From: Dipteris shenzhenensis
Taxonomy: Eukaryota; Polypodiophyta; Polypodiopsida; Gleicheniales
Length of the DNA: 64,000 bases
NCBI GenBank assembly: GCA_047967505.1
Contig: CM106538.1
Reading direction: 5' to 3' (one strand)
In this document: positions 1 through 11,023 of the stretch, in pieces
How positions within the stretch are numbered: position 1 is the first letter of the stretch
How the letters are laid out: every line of letters begins with the position of its first letter
The notes under the pieces: generated by a model
Databases searched by the model: none
Told to the model about the DNA's origin: nothing
What the model saw: the letters and a program-made list of their open reading frames with translations, nothing else
Program-made: the position numbers and the translations under genes

Positions 1-483
1 AATGGCCTTCGAAAGACACCGCAACAAAAAAAAATCTCTTCCCATAAATCTGGGAATATACCTTCCACCGGAGCACTCCACGCCTAATGTGGATGGACAC
101 ATCACAATCGTAAGCAAGAAAAACTTGAAATTCTCCCAAGGTTGAAACCCTCCTTGTAAAGAACAAGTAAACCCCCCCAGTGACCAACTTCTCAATCGCC
201 GACTCACATCGAACTGCAGCCTACACAAAAACTTATGTTTAGTACCATTTTTCCTCGAGCCTTTCCTTGTTTTCCCTTCTATGTCCGCATAGACAATTTG
301 CCCTGCCGCCTCCTCTAAAAGAGCATAAGATCCTCCCAACAACTTCCAGGTGACTCTCTTAGCATTCGATCTTTGATCCTCCATTGTTGACTTCTCCCCT
401 TTGACCCCTAGATCCTTCCCAATTTCACCCCTGGAATCCTTCACCCGAAGGTCAACATGCACAACTCGATCGTCAAAAATCAT
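1..483 (-). CDS. Uncharacterised ORF, running off the window edge
   Basis: Reading the minus strand from an ATG at 483, the frame stays open for 161 codons and leaves the window at base 1. A second in-frame ATG lies at 384. The frame is closed by a TAG not far upstream of 483. The first third is charged and hydrophilic (VVHVDLRVKD, then many K and E). Next comes a stretch starting VTWKLLGGSYALLEEAAGQ, a basic patch (KGSRKNGTKHK), and a Cys/Trp/Phe-rich end. I do not recognise the family. The Trp-Lys-Leu-Leu-Gly region and basic patch could belong to a retroelement gag/ORF1 or to a real host exon. No zinc knuckle or catalytic motif is visible. The lack of stops over 483 bases is notable here, where most relics carry many. 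Confidence 0.35.
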   Translation of the reverse strand, partial: MIFDDRVVHVDLRVKDSRGEIGKDLGVKGEKSTMEDQRSNAKRVTWKLLGGSYALLEEAAGQIVYADIEGKTRKGSRKNGTKHKFLCRLQFDVSRRLRSWSLGGFTCSLQGGFQPWENFKFFLLTIVMCPSTLGVECSGGRYIPRFMGRDFFLLRCLSKAI

Positions 484-719
484 CTCACACACCACCCCAC
501 CAACCTAAACAAGCCCATTGCTCATCCAAAACACATACAAAAGTTAACGTTGCACTACCTCTACTTGACACCTACATTGACACTACTCTTACCCAAGTCC
601 TTACATATGCAACTTGTCAATTACCGAAAAACCCTAAAACACACTGAACGAACACGAACCAATTGCTCGCTTCACTCTTGCTTGCTCAACTCTTGTCAAT
701 CTTGAGTGTAGTGTGCTTT

Positions 720-1215
720 ATGATTTATGTATGTGGTAATTACGACCATCTTCATTTGGTGGTGGCCATCTTCATTTGGTGGTGGCCACCAATGGTGGCG
801 TCTAAGATTACCAACCACGCATGTGGTGGCAGTTAATATTCCAACGGGTTGGTAGTTAGTTACCAACCAAAGAAGTGGCCCACAATCACTAGCCTACTAT
901 AGTTAGCACTACCAAGTTATGCATGCATGATTACTACGAGTGCAGTAAACTACCAGTCTCATCAAGATCGCATGCCTAGTTACAATGCATGGTAATGAGT
1001 GATTAGAGATGATCAGGCTTCATGATTTACTTTTGTTGTAATTACTGCCCAGTGGTGGTGGCTCTCATGAGCCCCATCTATGGAGGCTAAGATTCCACCG
1101 AGCTGGTAGTTAATTACCAGCCACCGCATTGGCCCGCAATTACTCACCTACTAGTTACCAACATCGGGCTTGCATGATCATTAGAGGGCAATTAATTACC
1201 AGTCACGAGCTTGCA
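720..1215. repeat. Degenerate tandem duplication with palindromic cores
   Basis: Two imperfect copies of a block of about 130 bases occur at roughly 830-960 and 1085-1205. Each has a palindromic core of the type GGTAGTTAATTACC (about 850 and 1103), then TGGCCC and CAATTACTC/CAATCACT, then a second acTACCAG/ttACCAG half-site. A shorter direct duplication of CCATCTTCATTTGGTGGTGG is at 750-785. No ORF is supported. 484-719, before it, shows nothing convincing. Confidence 0.5.
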
Positions 1216-1747
1216 TGCGGATAAAAACAAGCGAGTACAAGTACTCGTGTGCACTGACCTTAGAGGGACGAGTTGATTTGGGGGGGGGAGAGAGAGAGAG
1301 AGAGCTCACGAGAATAGAAAGTGGCCAAACATGGCCTAAAAACAAGGAGGGACACTTTTTAAAAAAAGTGTTAGGAGAGCACTGCCTATTTTTAAGTGTT
1401 AGGAGAGCACTCCATACAGGAGGGCAAATCGTGTTTTTCCCCTTTGAAATTGTCAACATCCAAGGATGGGAAAAGGGCCGTGAGCATATTTTTAACCTCG
1501 AAATCTTGGAACACCCCGACATCATACTTTCACAAAGAAGAAAGCCTCTTCATTCAACACATTCTTTAGACCAGTTTTTGCTGCCATACGTGTAGATTAA
1601 TCCTGAGAATTTGATACCATGTGATGGTTGCCTCAATCCTGTTGGAACACATGATCAGACGCCCCTAATTAAAAGAACATTCTCAAAAGATGAAGAAACA
1701 CTCTGCTAAGGGATGATAACTCAGATGTTCAAAGAGGGATTACTCGT
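1216..1747. other. No supported gene; short repeats
   Basis: Both strands are open over about 1200-1590, but the frames overlap completely and resemble no family. The block holds a G-run followed by a GA microsatellite (about 1280-1305) and a direct repeat of AGTGTTAGGAGAGCACT at about 1366 and 1396. It is probably the 3' flank of the gene at 1748-2745. Confidence 0.4.
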
Positions 1748-2745
1748 CTATGAAATCTCCACATTCATGGTGGCAGGTATGTTTGGATTCGAAAATAGCA
1801 GCTCCTTGTATTCCATGAGTTTTGATGCCAGCTGAACCTTGCTGTCTGATCCACTGTATCCAATGCCTCTGAGAAGGCACTCCAACTGCAAATCACTTTT
1901 CAACAGCCCAAGCTGCAAAAAGTTCTTGGTCACCTCATTCAAGTAGACAGGCAGGAAATCAGGCTCCTCCATATCCTCATCCTCGCCTTCATCAATCTGG
2001 TCGAAGTCTCCCCTTTCCATCCTCCATGACATTACCTGCTCCAGCAGAACATCGTTGGGTCGTGCAGGCCACTTCTCGAGCCCACAGTTTTCCCAAATCA
2101 TTGCTAGTTGTGAACGTGTGAGTTGCTGCATCCGATAGAGTGCACGAGCAACGACATCCCCAATCATCTTCTCCCTTGAGGCAAACTTAGCTCCAGCTTC
2201 TTCTGCATAACATGAAAACTTTTCAATTGCGAAATCGGGTGGAGTTTTTTTTCCACAGGTTGGATAGCTTTCATCCACAAACATTAAGCTATCCTTACGG
2301 ATTGCCAAACTTACATATACGAACAGATTCTCCTTAGACGTTCCAAGCTCCCTTGCAGAATATAAGGAACTTTTATCGGCAATCAAGCTTCCCCAGATCT
2401 TGTAGCATCCGCAAACGAGGTCTCCTTATGTTTAGTTTTATCCGTGCACTAAAGAGCTTCATTTACACAACACTTAAAATATTGTTTTAATGACGGGATA
2501 CTAGTACTCTTGTTTTTACCTCTAAGTCTGAAAAATCGTCTGAGTATATGTCTAAATGATGACCACTTTCTCAGCTCTGCAGCTCTCACAGTCGACTTGA
2601 GATTCTCTTCGGCATTGAAGGCCGCCTCGCCCTTCTTCCTTTTATTTCTCAATTTCAAGGCGTCAGATACGATTTGCCGTAGTTTTCGCCATCCGCGAAG
2701 ATGAACATGGCTACCTTGTGTGGCCTTTTTCTTTGCACTAGCCAT
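1748..2745 (-). CDS. Uncharacterised two-exon gene, 300-residue protein
   Basis: Exon 1 runs from an ATG at 2745 to 2520 (75 codons plus one base) and ends at a good donor, GAG|GTAAAA. Exon 2 runs from 2424, after ...CATAAG, to a stop at 1748. The 95-base intron (2519-2425) has GT-AG ends and a branch-like CTAAAC. Joined lengths are 226 + 677 = 903 bases, exactly 301 codons, and the frame is kept across the junction. Without splicing, exon 1 would read into a stop at 2449. The N-terminus is very basic (MASAKKKATQ, then K/R-rich to residue 75), consistent with nuclear or organellar targeting. The middle has a Cys/Trp patch, then an acidic run (DEGEDEDMEE). The last 60 residues are Leu-rich with LLRGIGYSGSDSKVQLASKL, which vaguely recalls a SAP-type helix pair. 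I cannot name the family. Even codon use and no internal stop suggest a living gene. Confidence 0.55.
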
Positions 2746-4314
2746 TCAGAACGATGAAATGCAGAAGTGTTAAGGGATCAGAGGGCATGCTTTCTAGCTG
2801 ACTCGGAATAAGATAAGTCAAGACACGCAATAAGACCGGAAGAAAAGGTGATGTGTATCTTTTTACCCAAAAAAAAAGAAAGAAGAGTATGAAGACGGAA
2901 ATAAGAAAGAAAGAAAAGGTGATAACTAAAGTCGCGGAAAGAAAAGGTGATGAGAGTATCTTTTTATTTTACAACCTACTTTATATGAAATAATGAAATT
3001 TTGTCTTTTCAATTGACATCTAGAATTTCCAACCATTGGTGAAACACTCCAATGACAATGACATCGATGACAAATTTAGGCACCCACCGAACAACAAGCG
3101 CGTAGATGGGCACATAAAGTTAACGGATCATACTTAATTTAGAATACAATGACATTTTGGTTTTTAGTCAATAAACAATGCAAAGCAAGAAAAGATAATG
3201 GAGTGTAACACAATTATAAGATACCATTTGCCAAAGAGACACGATTATAATATTGGGGTTCCTAGTAGCAAGAGCTTAAGAATAGGATACAAAGGGTTAG
3301 TTTGTGGGAGGGGGAATACGATGCAAAGGATCATTAACAAGGAGCATAAGGTTGAACGATTCTTTGCTCATAAAGAATCATACTTCCAACACCGTATTCA
3401 GAACTTTTGGATTTTTTCTCTTAGTTTGGACTTGTCCCCCAAACTTGGATCACCTCCACATCATATCATGATGCGATAAAAAATACTAAGGACTTGACGA
3501 GATTGAGATTGACACCAAGAAAGAGAGCGAACAGACAAGAAAGAGCATGATGAGCCAACCTGAACAATCAACTTGTATTCTTCCCCTTAAGGGACAAAAC
3601 TTTATACAACAGAGGCCAATGGCTCAATCGGTCATTTGGAGAGCTTCAAGACAACAGAACTAATAAGCGCGGCCTAGATGGGGACTCTGATGTGGCATTG
3701 TCCAGTGTGGCATGCATGGGCACGTCGTCATGACTTTCCCTCTCTCTGGAAAAAGAAATTCACGTGGACAAAATGGCTTGATACAACAAATATCCACCGT
3801 CATCTTGGTCTATTTCTTATTTCTGGTCCATTGCATCATTTTAATGCATGGTTTTCTCCACAGGCTTCAATATTTTGTAAGGAACAACCTATTTAGCCAA
3901 AAAATATCGGCTAATCCTTTCTCCTTGATCAGTTACTGCAGCAGAACTAAATCCCCTAAGGACTAAGTGACTACCTTATGTTTTTTGTTATGAAGAAATG
4001 TTCGTTGACTCTACGCTTTCTTCAAATGGGCTACACCAAGGTTGCAACATTTTGCCTTATCAACAATAAGGCATCTTTGAGAAAGTTTGCCCACTGCTGG
4101 GCCTCCTTGTGCTTGATTTTGTCATGTTGAATCCTCCCAATTGCTTTGAAAGGACTCACTCTTGAGCCCATTGTAGTCAGGGTGGTGTGGGCTAGGGGGG
4201 GCACTACGTATAAACTTTATAAGTCACATGCGGAGCAGGTGTGTTCATGGCCTATTTGTAAAACACCTTTCTGTAAATTTATCATTAATAGAACACACCC
4301 TTTTTCTATTCACT
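2746..4314. other. Gene-poor flank, nothing recognised
   Basis: The block probably starts with the promoter of the minus-strand gene ending at 2745. It contains A-rich GAAAGAAAAGGTGAT repeats at about 2845-2955. ORFs at 3198-3479 and 3678-3966 resemble no family and overlap in two frames. A short duplicated CACATTT/CACAT context is not meaningful. No transposon motif was found. Confidence 0.35.
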
Positions 4315-5850
4315 CTATGTTATATGATACCCTTTTGTATGTGAAAAATGTGTAAAAGGGGGATTTAAAAAATTCTTTCTATTGAGCCCACGTGCTATGC
4401 TTACATATTTATGAGTGACCCCCCGAGGGTGCGGGCTAGCAAATTGTTGTTGGACATTGAATCTATCTGCCACAATTTGGATCACTTTTAATTTAAAGTT
4501 TGACACGTGATCAAAGAGCAGCTGCTCTGGACACCTATGAGGAAGAATGAGATTATGCAACAGAAAATACGCCATCATTGTCTTCAATGGCTAGGCAATG
4601 ATCCACTCATCAAAGGTTGTGTGAGTAGATATTGATTGCATATCTCTAGTAGGCTTGGTGGGCAAGTTCTTGAAAGCTTGGCAATTGTAAATAGAGATGG
4701 AGAGATTTTCTCATTTTTTGCCAAAAGAACCGTGATTGAAGCTTTGTGAGTACCTTAAGAAAACCTAGGTGTCCTCCAAAGATGCCATGATGGAATGCCC
4801 AAAAATCATGATGATGAAAATGGAGTGGAACATATCATCTAGGTTGAAAGGATGGCTTGTGATAAAACAATACTCCATCAATAATCCAAAAATGTAGAGG
4901 AGGCTTGGAAGATTGTAGTTGTTGAGAAATTTGGGATACTTAAGCGCTAATCTTTTGAGCATCTCGGATTTCTTCCAAAGTCGGCAATGACAGATCAGTC
5001 ATGGGGACAGGGAGAGGTGACTGTGTTGCAACAGGTGAAACATAAGAATGCTATAAGTAGAAATAGTGTGTGACCTGGATAAGGTGTTAGCAACTTCATT
5101 CAATTTTCGAGGATGGTAAGTAATTTTGAAAGTGTAGCTCTGTAACAACAAAAACCAACGTGCAAGTCGACCATGTAGTTGTTTCTTTTTCAACAGACTT
5201 GTTAAAGCATTGTGGTCGGTCTACACTTCAAAATTAGTGCCATGGATGTACGGGTGCAATTTAAAAATTGACTATACTACTGCTAATAATTCTAGCTCTG
5301 TTGCAACATAAAAGTTTTCTAAGGAGACAAAGATCTGCTCAAATAAACTATTGGGCGCAACTTACCATTGTCATCAGCTTGAACTCCCAAGCCATATTCT
5401 AATGCATTTATGCGGATGATGAATGGTTTAGTCACATGTGGATGGCAAAGTAGCGCATCGTCTTTTAGGATGCCCTTAATGTTGTCAAATGTTTTTTGAA
5501 TATTAGTTGACCAATGATATGGGACATTTTGAATAGAAGCTTTCACGTGGCGTTGAATGGGTTGACAACTTATGAATTTGAACTTGCTTGGCATTTTGAG
5601 GTTGTGAGAAATTTTGCATAGCCTTTACTTTAGGCGGACCTGGTCGGATGCCTTGACTAGAAAAAATGCGATATTTCAAATGTGTTTGTGCCCATTTATA
5701 TTTTTAGGGATTCAACTTGAGATTAAACTTTTGGAAAAAGCTTTAAAACTTGAGTTAGCACCTCTCTATGTTCCTCCCATGTAAACATATGAACCAAAAC
5801 ATCATCAAGATAAACTAAAACCTTTCCTTGGATGATTAGATCATCATCAG
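4315..5850 (-). mobile_element. Ty3/Gypsy pol relic (RT, RNase H, integrase)
   Basis: On the minus strand from high to low coordinates the domains follow normal Gypsy order. The RT catalytic box LVYLDDVLVH is at about 5770-5822. The RT/RNase H connection is at 5594-5319 (FIIRINALEYGLGVQAD, IVYLSRSLSP). The RNase H end is at about 5190-5060 (RLARWFLLLQSYTFKITYHP, DHNALTSLL). The integrase HHCC-like region is at 4962-4700 (FGHSIMASLEDTGVLKVL). The integrase core is at 4587-4390 (LPHRCPEQLLFDHVSNFKL, then a degenerate SPHPRGV). RT upstream of about 5850, protease and gag are missing, and several stops and frameshifts interrupt it. Two of the reading frames (5594-5319 and 4587-4315) are still fairly open. 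It is a 5'-truncated dead copy, and no LTR was found. Confidence 0.85.
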
Positions 5851-8040
5851 CGTATCATGGACGACACGTTTTCCCAGTTAGAGGTTGCTATCTGTAACAC
5901 AACAAGCCATACACAAATGCTGGTGTGCTAGAAGCAACATCTGAAATAAGAAAAGGAAAAAGAAGCATGAAGAGCAGCAGTACATTGAATAGCTAGAGCT
6001 ACGAGCTCGCCTGTTACATTGTTAGGGTGTATTGCTACCATGGATGAGTGATCTCTGAATTTTGCTTCAGAGAGATTGTTGTATGAGGATCCCTTTCATT
6101 ATATGTTATGCACATTGCTCGTGTTATGCTCTTGCCTACTGCTTTCTCTGTTGTCTGTCATTAGCGTTATTCCTTCTTATCTCCTTTTCAAGTTTGTTCT
6201 TCCTATTCCGACTCCAACACTCAGCACTCCGTAGCACCTTCAACATAGTATTGTGTCATAGGTTCATGCATCACTCAATGTAGTGCTGTTTGTATTATGA
6301 GGTTGATAGCTAATGCAAAGACTTGATGCTTTGGCTCTTATCTTGTGTCTCCTCTATCTCTCTCCTTCCCACGTTGTGTGAGCTATCCTCTTCCACTTGA
6401 GCACTCCGTTGAGTCCTTCTGTGAGCTATCTTCTTCCGCGATACAGGTCAGGCCTATCTCCACTCTCCTCAGATGGGACTTCTAGAGGCAAGGCAACACC
6501 CTCAATATAGCCCATCAGATCTAGAGATTGAGATGACCACGTCCCCCACCACTTCACAAGACAGCTTGACAAACGTAAATCCAAGATATTCTCGCAACCC
6601 ACCAAAGAGCCACTATAGTGCGGGGTTTTGGTCTTTTAGTCTCTTCAGTTTGTGTTTTGAGTTTTTTTAAAGCTCTTTGAGCCTCTTTTCGGCATAGTTT
6701 AGTTCTCACCAAGGGCCCTAGCGTGCCCTTTGCTTCAGTCCTTCAACACTTTTATGAGGTATGAGGTACCTTTTGCTTGATATACTTTGTCCCATATGCC
6801 CACGAGGCCTCCCGAGGACATTAGTATCTCTCTCTCTCTCTTCCCCTCCCCCCAAATCATATAGTGCCCCCCCCATCATGAAATCTCTTCATGTTGATGC
6901 CTTTTTCCAGACAGTCAATTTCCTCCACAGAGTATAGGCCTTACCTTATGGGAGATTACAAGACTAGAACTAGAGTCATCTATACGATTAGCAAAGAGTG
7001 GGGCCAATGCAATATGGTATGCACGTGTATCCACTTGGTTTTCCAATTATGGTATCTCGATGGACCAGCTGCCCCCCTTCCAATACAACATGGATGCGTC
7101 ACCCAAGTCAATCCCCGAGATGAGATTAACCGTATCATATGTAGGACATATTATTTAGGGATTTTCCTGTATCAAGAGGTTAAATTCTATAAGAGAGTTC
7201 TAACTACCATGCAAGAGATGACACAAAAGGGTGGAAATCCCCTGAGGGAACTTGAAATCCCATGAGGGAACTTGAAGTCCCATATAGAAGCTAAAAATGC
7301 CTAAAGAAGGATATGGATAGGATATATTGTTTAATGATTTCTTTAAATTGGTCCAAGGCTTAATATATATATATATATATCCCCTTTAAAACTTTTTCCA
7401 TACTTGCAATATTCTAAAGAACATAAGTATACAAATTAATGTCACCAAGCTAAAGAACTAAAAAGTCTAAGTACTTAGTGAGGAGCTTGTTAATTGATTC
7501 AATATTTCAAATAAATCCTTCTATTTGGTTAGCCATAATAGTTGTATTTTTTATTAGTCAGTATATGAGGGATTGGTTCTTATAAAGAATCCCATCAACA
7601 ATCTCATGTATTAACATATAGCAAAAGCTTGGCTACTAGATACTTATATTCTCGTTATAGGATATCCAAGTGTTATGATATTTCCTATTATTTGATGTTC
7701 ATGAGAAAATGCATAATTTTTTACATAATCAGAATTGAGATAAAATGGGTAATAGAATGAAATAAGCTTGCAAGGAAAAGTTTGTAATAATGAAAATGGC
7801 AAATATTCGTTTTAGATATGGGATAGTTTTTTATTCAAAAAAAAGTTTAAATAGTATTTAATTTTGAAGTAATTCTTTAAATAATACTATTTAATTTGGA
7901 CTTAATTATTTAAAAATGTTATTTCTTATCAGGCCAAAGAAAAGTTTAAAACCTACTAACTTGCTTATGGGACTTTAGAGTGGTTGTAAGCTAAGGGTGT
8001 CCAGCTTTCTGCCAATCTGGGTAAAGTGGGACACCAAAAT
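5851..8040. other. AT-rich gene-poor stretch with microsatellites
   Basis: No protein family is recognised. It holds a TC microsatellite at about 6828-6845 followed by C-runs, and an AT microsatellite at about 7362-7380. A tandem of CCCNTGAGGGAACTTGAA units is at 7240-7280. 7380-7960 is strongly A+T rich and without ORFs. Confidence 0.4.
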
Positions 8041-8072
8041 ACAAGGTAATTGAGGGGACGGGCAATAGGAAG

Positions 8073-8359
8073 CAATACCTCGATCGAGGTATTGCCAATC
8101 AATAGCATGGTGACACATGGCAAGGTGCTTAGGCTCAGGTGTCCGAGGTGGCATCCCCAAAACCTTGATCGAGGTAATGACATGGCATTCTCGAGTGAGT
8201 TGGCACCTTAGGGAGGCTCATAAGGTAGGGAAAGCATGTGTTGAGGTGGCAAATACCTCGAATGAGGTATCTAGGTGGCACCCACTGGAGGTGTTGATGT
8301 GGCACATGAAATGCCTTGTTGGCATCCTAGTGGGCACAAATACCTCAATTGAGGTATTT
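8073..8359. repeat. Regular array of palindromes, period about 88 bp
   Basis: Four copies of a palindromic core start at about 8073, 8160, 8251 and 8338, spaced 87, 91 and 87 bases. The cores are ACCTCGATCGAGGT, ACCTTGATCGAGGT, ACCTCGAATGAGGT and ACCTCAATTGAGGT, with flanks AATA...TATT. The first and fourth are perfect palindromes over 22 bases. The sequence between them is itself loosely repeated (recurrent AGGTGGCA, GTGGCAC and CATGGCA). The array is therefore a decayed tandem repeat whose best-preserved part is the palindrome. An ORF at 8117-8365 just follows the repeat. Confidence 0.8.
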
Positions 8360-8460
8360 ACATGACACAATGCTTAACCCCACACCCTTCACCTTCACCC
8401 TCCTTGTTTCCTCTTACCCCCACACCCTTCACCTCAATGCCAATTTCCTTGCTTCAACGA

Positions 8461-8985
8461 AAATGCAAAATGCAAAATGCAAAAATGGAGAAGCAAAAAT
8501 GCAGAAATGCAGAAGGCAAAATTCAAAACTGCAAAAATGCAGAAATGGAAATGCACAAATGCAGAAATGATTAAGCAAAAATGTGAAAATGGAGAAATGG
8601 AAATGGCAAAATGGAGATGTGGAAATGCGAGATGCAAAAATGCGGAAGTAAAAATGTGGAAATACAAAAATGGAGATGTAGAAATGCAGAAATGCAAAAA
8701 TACAAAAATGGAGATGCAAAAATGCGGAAATGGAGATGCGAAAATGCAAAAATGCAGAAATACGGAAACGGAAATCCGAAAATGGAAATGTGGAAGTGCA
8801 GAAATAGAAATGTGAAAATATGGAAACAAAAATGGAGATGCAGAAATGCGGAAATGCAAAAATGCTTAAGAGAAAATGTGAGCATAGAAATACAGAAATG
8901 CGGAAATCAAGATACAAAAATGCGAAAATGCAGAAATGCGAAAACAAAAATGCGGAAATGCGAAAACGGAAATGAAAAATGAGAC
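8461..8985 (+). repeat. AAATGCAGAAATGC-type minisatellite, about 525 bp
   Basis: The block is built from variants of AAAATGCAGAAATGC and AAATGGAGATGC, units of 6-9 bases that share ATG. The strand shown contains A, G and T but almost no C other than in GC. Because the units have no stop in several frames, long ORFs appear on both strands (for example 8429-9004 minus, repeated HFCIFAFLH). These are translations of the repeat, not genes. An opposite-orientation relative is at 22207-22345. Confidence 0.9.
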
Positions 8986-9077
8986 TCCTAACAACAAAAA
9001 TCATACATAATGATGGCTCTGCGAGTGTCTCCTAATAGTGCTAGCACTGGCCAACCAAAAGAGGTTGGCTATAATAA

Positions 9078-9400
9078 ACATTTGCATATCGAACAAAGAC
9101 AGAAAAACTCATCGAGACTCTGGAAAGCATATACAACGAACTACCACATGACATTGACAAATACACAATAGGGGACTTCAATATTAACTACAAATCAGAA
9201 GTAAAAATAAAAAAAGACCTTCTTAGGTACATGCAAACAAAAGGAATGAAGTAACTAATCACAACACCAACAACAATTCACGGCTCCACAATTGACCACA
9301 TATGGGCCTCACAAAACAAAACAAAAACCATACACGAGACAAAATATATTTATTGGTCTGACCACTCACTCTTGTATACAACTATAACATAGCTAAAAGA
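9078..9400 (+). pseudogene. Endonuclease/exonuclease/phosphatase (EEP) domain fragment
   Basis: One frame (codons in phase with 9093) reads KLIETLESIYNELP, then the EEP signature YTIGDFNINY at about 9147-9176, then LLRYMQTKGMK. One TAA follows where a Gln is usual. Next come LITTPTTIHGSTIDHIWAS (about 9256-9312) and YIYWSDHSLLYTTI. The GDFN, T..GS.IDHI and SDH motifs are the three conserved catalytic boxes of the domain in order. This EEP type is known in non-LTR retrotransposons (CR1/L2-like) and at the end of Helentron/Helitron2 proteins of animals and some protists. Which it came from cannot be decided, since no RT or helicase adjoins it. The N-terminal half of the domain is absent. With one stop in about 105 codons it is relatively young. 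Confidence 0.7.
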
Positions 9401-10930
9401 ACAGGCAGGCCTACTGAACACAGTTCAGCCTTGTTTAATTCAAAAAAATCAAATTTTGTGATTGGTTGATCTCCACTTTTTTCTCCCTATTTTTCTCTTC
9501 TTTCTATTAGGGGTATGTGATCTCCACCATTTCCTCCCTCGTTTTCTCTTCTTTCTATTTTGGACTTGGGCAGGCCTCATGAATGATTTTGATCATTCAC
9601 CTTGTTAACATAGGAAATCACTAGATTGAGTTGAGGTGATTTTTTTGATGACTAGCTCAGGTCTTTGGCTGATAGGGGTAAATTCAAAGAAGTGACTTAT
9701 CATAGTTTGGGTCAAGATGTGGAGGCTTTGGAGGAATTTTGGGTATTCGGTTTGAAAGCACTATAAAACTCTTTTTTGGCTTGCCGCCGTAGGTGTAGGC
9801 CTTAGTTGAGGGTTTGCGCCAAAATCAAAAACAATTTCTCTGAGATATTATGTGCCATGCATTAATTTTAAGCGAATGGGCTCACACCATGTCCACGAGC
9901 TGCTCGTGGAAAACAATTTATGGGAAATACATATGCCTCGCATTAATTTTGAGCCATTGGGCTCACGCCGAGTGCAGGAGCGGTCCATTGCTTTCGCTTG
10001 TTTGGCTAGGTTTCATGCCGCACCACGTGGCAGAACTTCACCACGCCTTCGATCGACCACATGCAGTTGCCACGTGTTTCCCTCTTTGCCCGTCGCCATG
10101 CGATAAGTTCTTTTTTGATCGCCATGTATAGTGATGGGAGCGTTGCCAGCTTTGGTGATGGCATGGAGCGCTTGCACCAACTTGCCCATACCTCTCATCA
10201 CATTCTACTTCCATATTTGCCTACAAAAGACCGTCCAACATCAATGGTGGAGCATATATGCTGTGTATGTCCAGCACTGTGGTGGACACTCTGTGTAGAA
10301 ATGGCTCGTGAAGAGGAGGAGTAGCTCTCTGGAGACTCTATTGACACCAGCAGTAGCAAACAATTCAAAAAAGGTTTTTGGCTTGAGTGTTGTTCATTTT
10401 GATATTCGTAATTCAGTGTTTTTTATCCTCATTTCTTTATTTCGACTTTCTGCATATATGATGAGCATGGCAGAGCCAAAGCCTGGCTGTGTTGATGCAG
10501 CAATATCTCATCTCCAACGTACATTCTCCTATGGTTTTGCGTATGAGTAGTTATGACATAACCCGAGATAATCCTGCGGGTTTTGACGAGTTTCATACGT
10601 TATTTTTTAATGTGGGAACATGGAAGCCGTGGAAGAGTGCAACGCTGACAGTGCCAGTATTGGAGGCAAAGAAAAAAACGGTTGATTCTAGAAACGCAAG
10701 AGAGGAATCAACCAACGAAGGTACTTGTGTGTTTTATGATTTTGTTTCATGTTGTTTTGACTGGTTTCCCTCATGTATTCTTATATGAATGCTTTTGTTT
10801 GTGCTCGATGTTCAAAGTTCTCGACCGACTGTTTCACATCATTTGTGTGACAAATGCTTTGTTCATGCTGAACTATTGAAAGTTCTCGATTGTTTCCTTC
10901 AAAATTTCCATCATCACTGCGAGATTTCAA
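9401..10930. other. No recognised gene
   Basis: A tandem duplication of GATCTCCAC.TTT..TCCCT plus TTTTCTCTTCTTTCTATT occurs at about 9464-9512 and 9518-9565. ORFs at 9850-10788 overlap in several frames and resemble nothing known. The segment 10308-10788 is open in two successive frames and could be a decayed exon. Confidence 0.35.
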
Positions 10931-10937
10931 TTTGTAG

Positions 10938-10979
10938 TGTGTGTGTGTGTGCGCATGTGCACGCACGTGCATGTGTGCA

Positions 10980-11022
<43 letters not shown>

Positions 11023-11023
11023 G
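10938..11023. repeat. Compound GT/GA microsatellite
   Basis: A TG run with CA/CG interruptions (10938-11000) passes directly into an uninterrupted GA run (about 11001-11022). The ORFs over it (for example HTHTHAHMHV) are repeat translations. 11030-11486 shows only loose CTACAA/GCTTGTAG repeats. Confidence 0.9.

Noticed and set aside
8073-8359. CRISPR-like regular repeats
   Set aside because: Only four imperfect palindromes, spacers that are themselves repeated, and a plant nuclear context. This is a decayed tandem repeat, not a CRISPR array.
8429-9004. Long ORFs of 100-190 codons on both strands
   Set aside because: They are translations of the AAATGCAGAAATG minisatellite, with repeated Phe/His/Ile/Cys on one strand and Lys/Met/Asn/Cys on the other.
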